Part shown: in pieces, positions 49,480 to 50,763 of the stretch
Layout of the letters: each line of letters opens with the position of its first letter
Numbering within the stretch: position 1 is the first letter of the stretch
NCBI RefSeq assembly: GCF_000586555.1
Contig: NZ_AZUC01000049.1
Coordinates: 1 to 50,763 of the forward strand
Reading direction: 5' to 3'
Length of the DNA stretch: 50,763 bases
Source: Sporosarcina sp. D27
GTDB taxonomy: Bacteria > Bacillota > Bacilli > Bacillales_A > Planococcaceae
The notes under the pieces: model-generated
Told to the model about the DNA's origin: nothing
What the model saw: the letters and a program-made list of their open reading frames with translations, nothing else
Database searches by the model: none
Position numbers and translations under genes: made by a program

Positions 49480-50040
49480 ATGAAGAAACAACTACTAGCA
49501 GTGAGTGCTGCATTCACCGTAGTGCTGGCAGGCTGTGGAGCGACAACAACAAAAGAAGACAAACCTGCTACGAGTGAAGAAGTTTCCCATGAGGATATGG
49601 AAGGTATGGATCATTCAAGTGACGGCAACATACCTGAAGGCTTAAAAGAAGCGGAAAATCCAACATTCCCTGTAGGATCTGAAGCGATTATTGAAACGGA
49701 TCATATGGAAGGCATGAACGGGGCAACTGCGACAATCGTTGGGGCGTATGATACGACAGCATATTCCATTAATTACACACCGACGGATGGGGGCGAGAAA
49801 GTGATGGATCACAAATGGGTCATCCATGAAGAACTCGAAGACCCATCGGCCGCTCCTTTGGAAAAAGGAACTGAAGTGACAACCCTTGCCGATCATATGA
49901 AAGGAATGGAAGGAGCGAAAGCAGAAATCGAATCTGCCGAGCAGACAACTGTTTACATGATCGATTACGTGCCGACAACGGGTGGAGATGAAGTGAAGAA
50001 CCACAAATGGGTCGTGGAAGATGAATTATCGAAAAAATAA
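49480..50040 (+). CDS. ydhK: YdhK-family (DUF1541) copper-resistance lipoprotein
   Basis: 186-residue lipoprotein. Signal KKQLLAVSAAFTVVLAGC with lipobox LAGC, then an acidic Met/His stretch (SHEDMEGMDHSSDG), then two DUF1541 repeats: one starts VGSEAIIETDHMEGMNGATA and ends MDHKWVIHEEL, the other starts KGTEVTTLADHMKGMEGAKA and ends KNHKWVVEDEL. The Met/His pairs (DHMEGM, DHMKGM) are likely copper ligands. AAAGGAG precedes ATG 49480; upstream in-frame ATGs lack one. It is transcribed away from copB, fitting a joint copper defence in the envelope. Confidence 0.93.
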   Translation: MKKQLLAVSAAFTVVLAGCGATTTKEDKPATSEEVSHEDMEGMDHSSDGNIPEGLKEAENPTFPVGSEAIIETDHMEGMNGATATIVGAYDTTAYSINYTPTDGGEKVMDHKWVIHEELEDPSAAPLEKGTEVTTLADHMKGMEGAKAEIESAEQTTVYMIDYVPTTGGDEVKNHKWVVEDELSKK

Positions 50041-50052
50041 ACATCAAGTGAA

Positions 50053-50124
50053 AGAGCTGCCTAGTGCAGCTCTCAGACTGTAGACAAAAGGGATGGAAAT
50101 CGATTTGATTTCCATCCCTTTTGT
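50053..50124 (+). terminator. Two consecutive hairpins after ydhK
   Basis: First hairpin AGAGCTGC-CTAGT-GCAGCTCT (50053-50073) without a U tract. The second is a perfect 18-pair stem, ACAAAAGGGATGGAAATC / GATTTCCATCCCTTTTGT (50084-50124), followed by CTTTT. The first resembles the terminator after cydS (AGAG...CTGC / GCAGCTCT). Confidence 0.85.
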
Positions 50125-50149
50125 CTTTTGGCATCGTTGACTCTGGAAA

Positions 50150-50290
50150 TGAAGGATGACAGGCCGTTGATCTCCGTTCCAGACGGGCGCTTTCCGGGGG
50201 CTTGCACTCAGCCTCCTCGTCGCTTCGCTCCTGTGGGGTCTTCGCGCTGCGCTGATCCCCAGGAGTCGCTGTCCTGCACTTCAATCAACT
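50150..50290. repeat. GC-rich interspersed structured repeat
   Basis: About 140 bases of markedly higher GC than the surroundings, with a partly palindromic centre (CTCCTGTGGGG ... CCCCAGGAG) and flanks TTGATCTCCGTTCCAGACGG and CACTTCAATCAACTG. It resembles GC-rich intergenic repeats seen in many Bacillaceae and Planococcaceae genomes, whose role is unknown. Only one copy is in this window, so repetition cannot be verified here. Confidence 0.55.
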
Positions 50291-50379
50291 GAATGTCCTA
50301 TGACACATTCAGCTCATTCAATCAAAGAATGTAATCGGAGTGCTCCATGTCCAGCTGGCAAGAATAACTAGATGTAGCA

Positions 50380-50535
50380 GAAGACTTGAGACACCGATAT
50401 GAAATCAAAGAAGTCTATGGAAATGTAAAGAGACCGTTGAACGCGTTTTTTCCGATGTCAAGGAGAAGCATGGTATGCTATAGACAACCCTAAGAGGATT
50501 TAGGTTATTGAATAAATTACATATTATGAAAAACG
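50380..50535 (+). pseudogene. IS1182-type transposase, C-terminal fragment
   Basis: Plus-strand reading contains RYEIKEVYG, then after a one-base shift CKETVERVFSDVKEKHGM, a TAG stop, and TTLRGFRLLNKLHIMKN. The ETxERVFxDxKEKHGMR / TLRG pattern is the end of IS1182-family transposases. It has at least one frameshift and one stop, and runs head-on into an N-terminal fragment on the other strand. Confidence 0.75.
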
Positions 50536-50711
50536 ACAGGATCTATGCATGGTCTCTCGAGTAGTGAATATAAATCTGTAACCAATTGATAAATGAAGGG
50601 AAAATCAATTGCTGCCTCTAAATTTCGGACCATATGGTCTTGCGGAACTAACTGTTAGATTGTAAGCATCTTCATCTGTTCCCGTTCTTTGAATTGATTC
50701 TTCATCATCAT
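50523..50711 (-). pseudogene. IS1182-type transposase, N-terminal fragment
   Basis: Minus-strand reading: MKNQFKEREQMKMLTI, a TAA stop, then QLVPQDHMVRNLEAAIDF, PFIYQLVTDLYS and RPCIDPVV, the standard start of IS1182-family transposases, ending at a stop about 50523. Together with the plus-strand C-terminal fragment next to it, this shows an inverted, deleted relic. The window ends 52 bases beyond. Confidence 0.75.
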
Positions 50712-50763
50712 TTCCTTTACCCCATTTAATAGTTGGTAGATCCCGTTGATTGTAGCGGAGAGC

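Overview
The window reads as a piece of chromosome from an endospore-forming, low-to-moderate GC member of the Bacillota, most likely Planococcaceae (Sporosarcina-like). This is an inference. It rests on strong AGGAG-type ribosome binding sites, a gerA-type germination operon, and a core gene order close to Bacillus subtilis: yebE-yebG-purB, then yerA-yerB-yerC-pcrB-pcrA-ligA-camS-gatCAB-dgkB and later rlmCD.

Layout. 1-2600: a 20-bp-register tandem repeat, then yebE-yebG-purB. 2598-6165: a three-gene spore germination receptor operon on the minus strand. 6301-7187: a second tandem repeat and a methyltransferase. 7325-21680: a long plus-strand core block covering a deaminase-like amidohydrolase, a lipoprotein, the TrpR-like YerC, archaeal-type lipid synthase PcrB, helicase PcrA, ligase LigA, lipoprotein CamS, amidotransferase GatCAB, a thioredoxin-like protein and lipid kinase DgkB. 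21746-23531: a 21-bp tandem repeat split by an IS3-family element with a 4-bp target duplication. 23604-26947: a Nudix hydrolase and a cytochrome bd oxidase operon that includes a CydS-like 41-residue subunit. 26979-28596: a fourth tandem repeat and rlmCD.

28597-33842 is accessory. It holds insertion-sequence debris, a free-standing FtsZ paralog that lacks the C-terminal linker and tail, a 614-bp internally deleted IS256-type element with both ends kept, and a lysine riboswitch (L-box) with its own promoter and terminator. The riboswitch precedes an isochorismatase-fold hydrolase and an amino acid/polyamine permease, which is an unusual target. 34350-43425 is a mixed set of single genes: FG-GAP-like protein, nucleotidyltransferase, two small membrane proteins, GH3 glycosidase, MFS transporter, AraC regulator, DUF4256 protein and MBL-fold hydrolase. 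43505-50124 is a copper-handling island: a frameshifted multicopper oxidase, response regulator, histidine kinase, CPH-type (CopB) copper ATPase and a divergent YdhK-type lipoprotein. The end carries a GC-rich interspersed repeat and scrambled IS1182-type fragments.

The most notable signals are: (1) four intergenic repeat arrays that look different but share one design, alternating two versions of a GATC/GAGC-type core every 20-21 bp; (2) the IS3 insertion, whose removal restores the array register exactly; (3) the tail-less FtsZ paralog; (4) the lysine riboswitch in front of a hydrolase/permease pair. All assignments come from reading the sequence; no database search was run.
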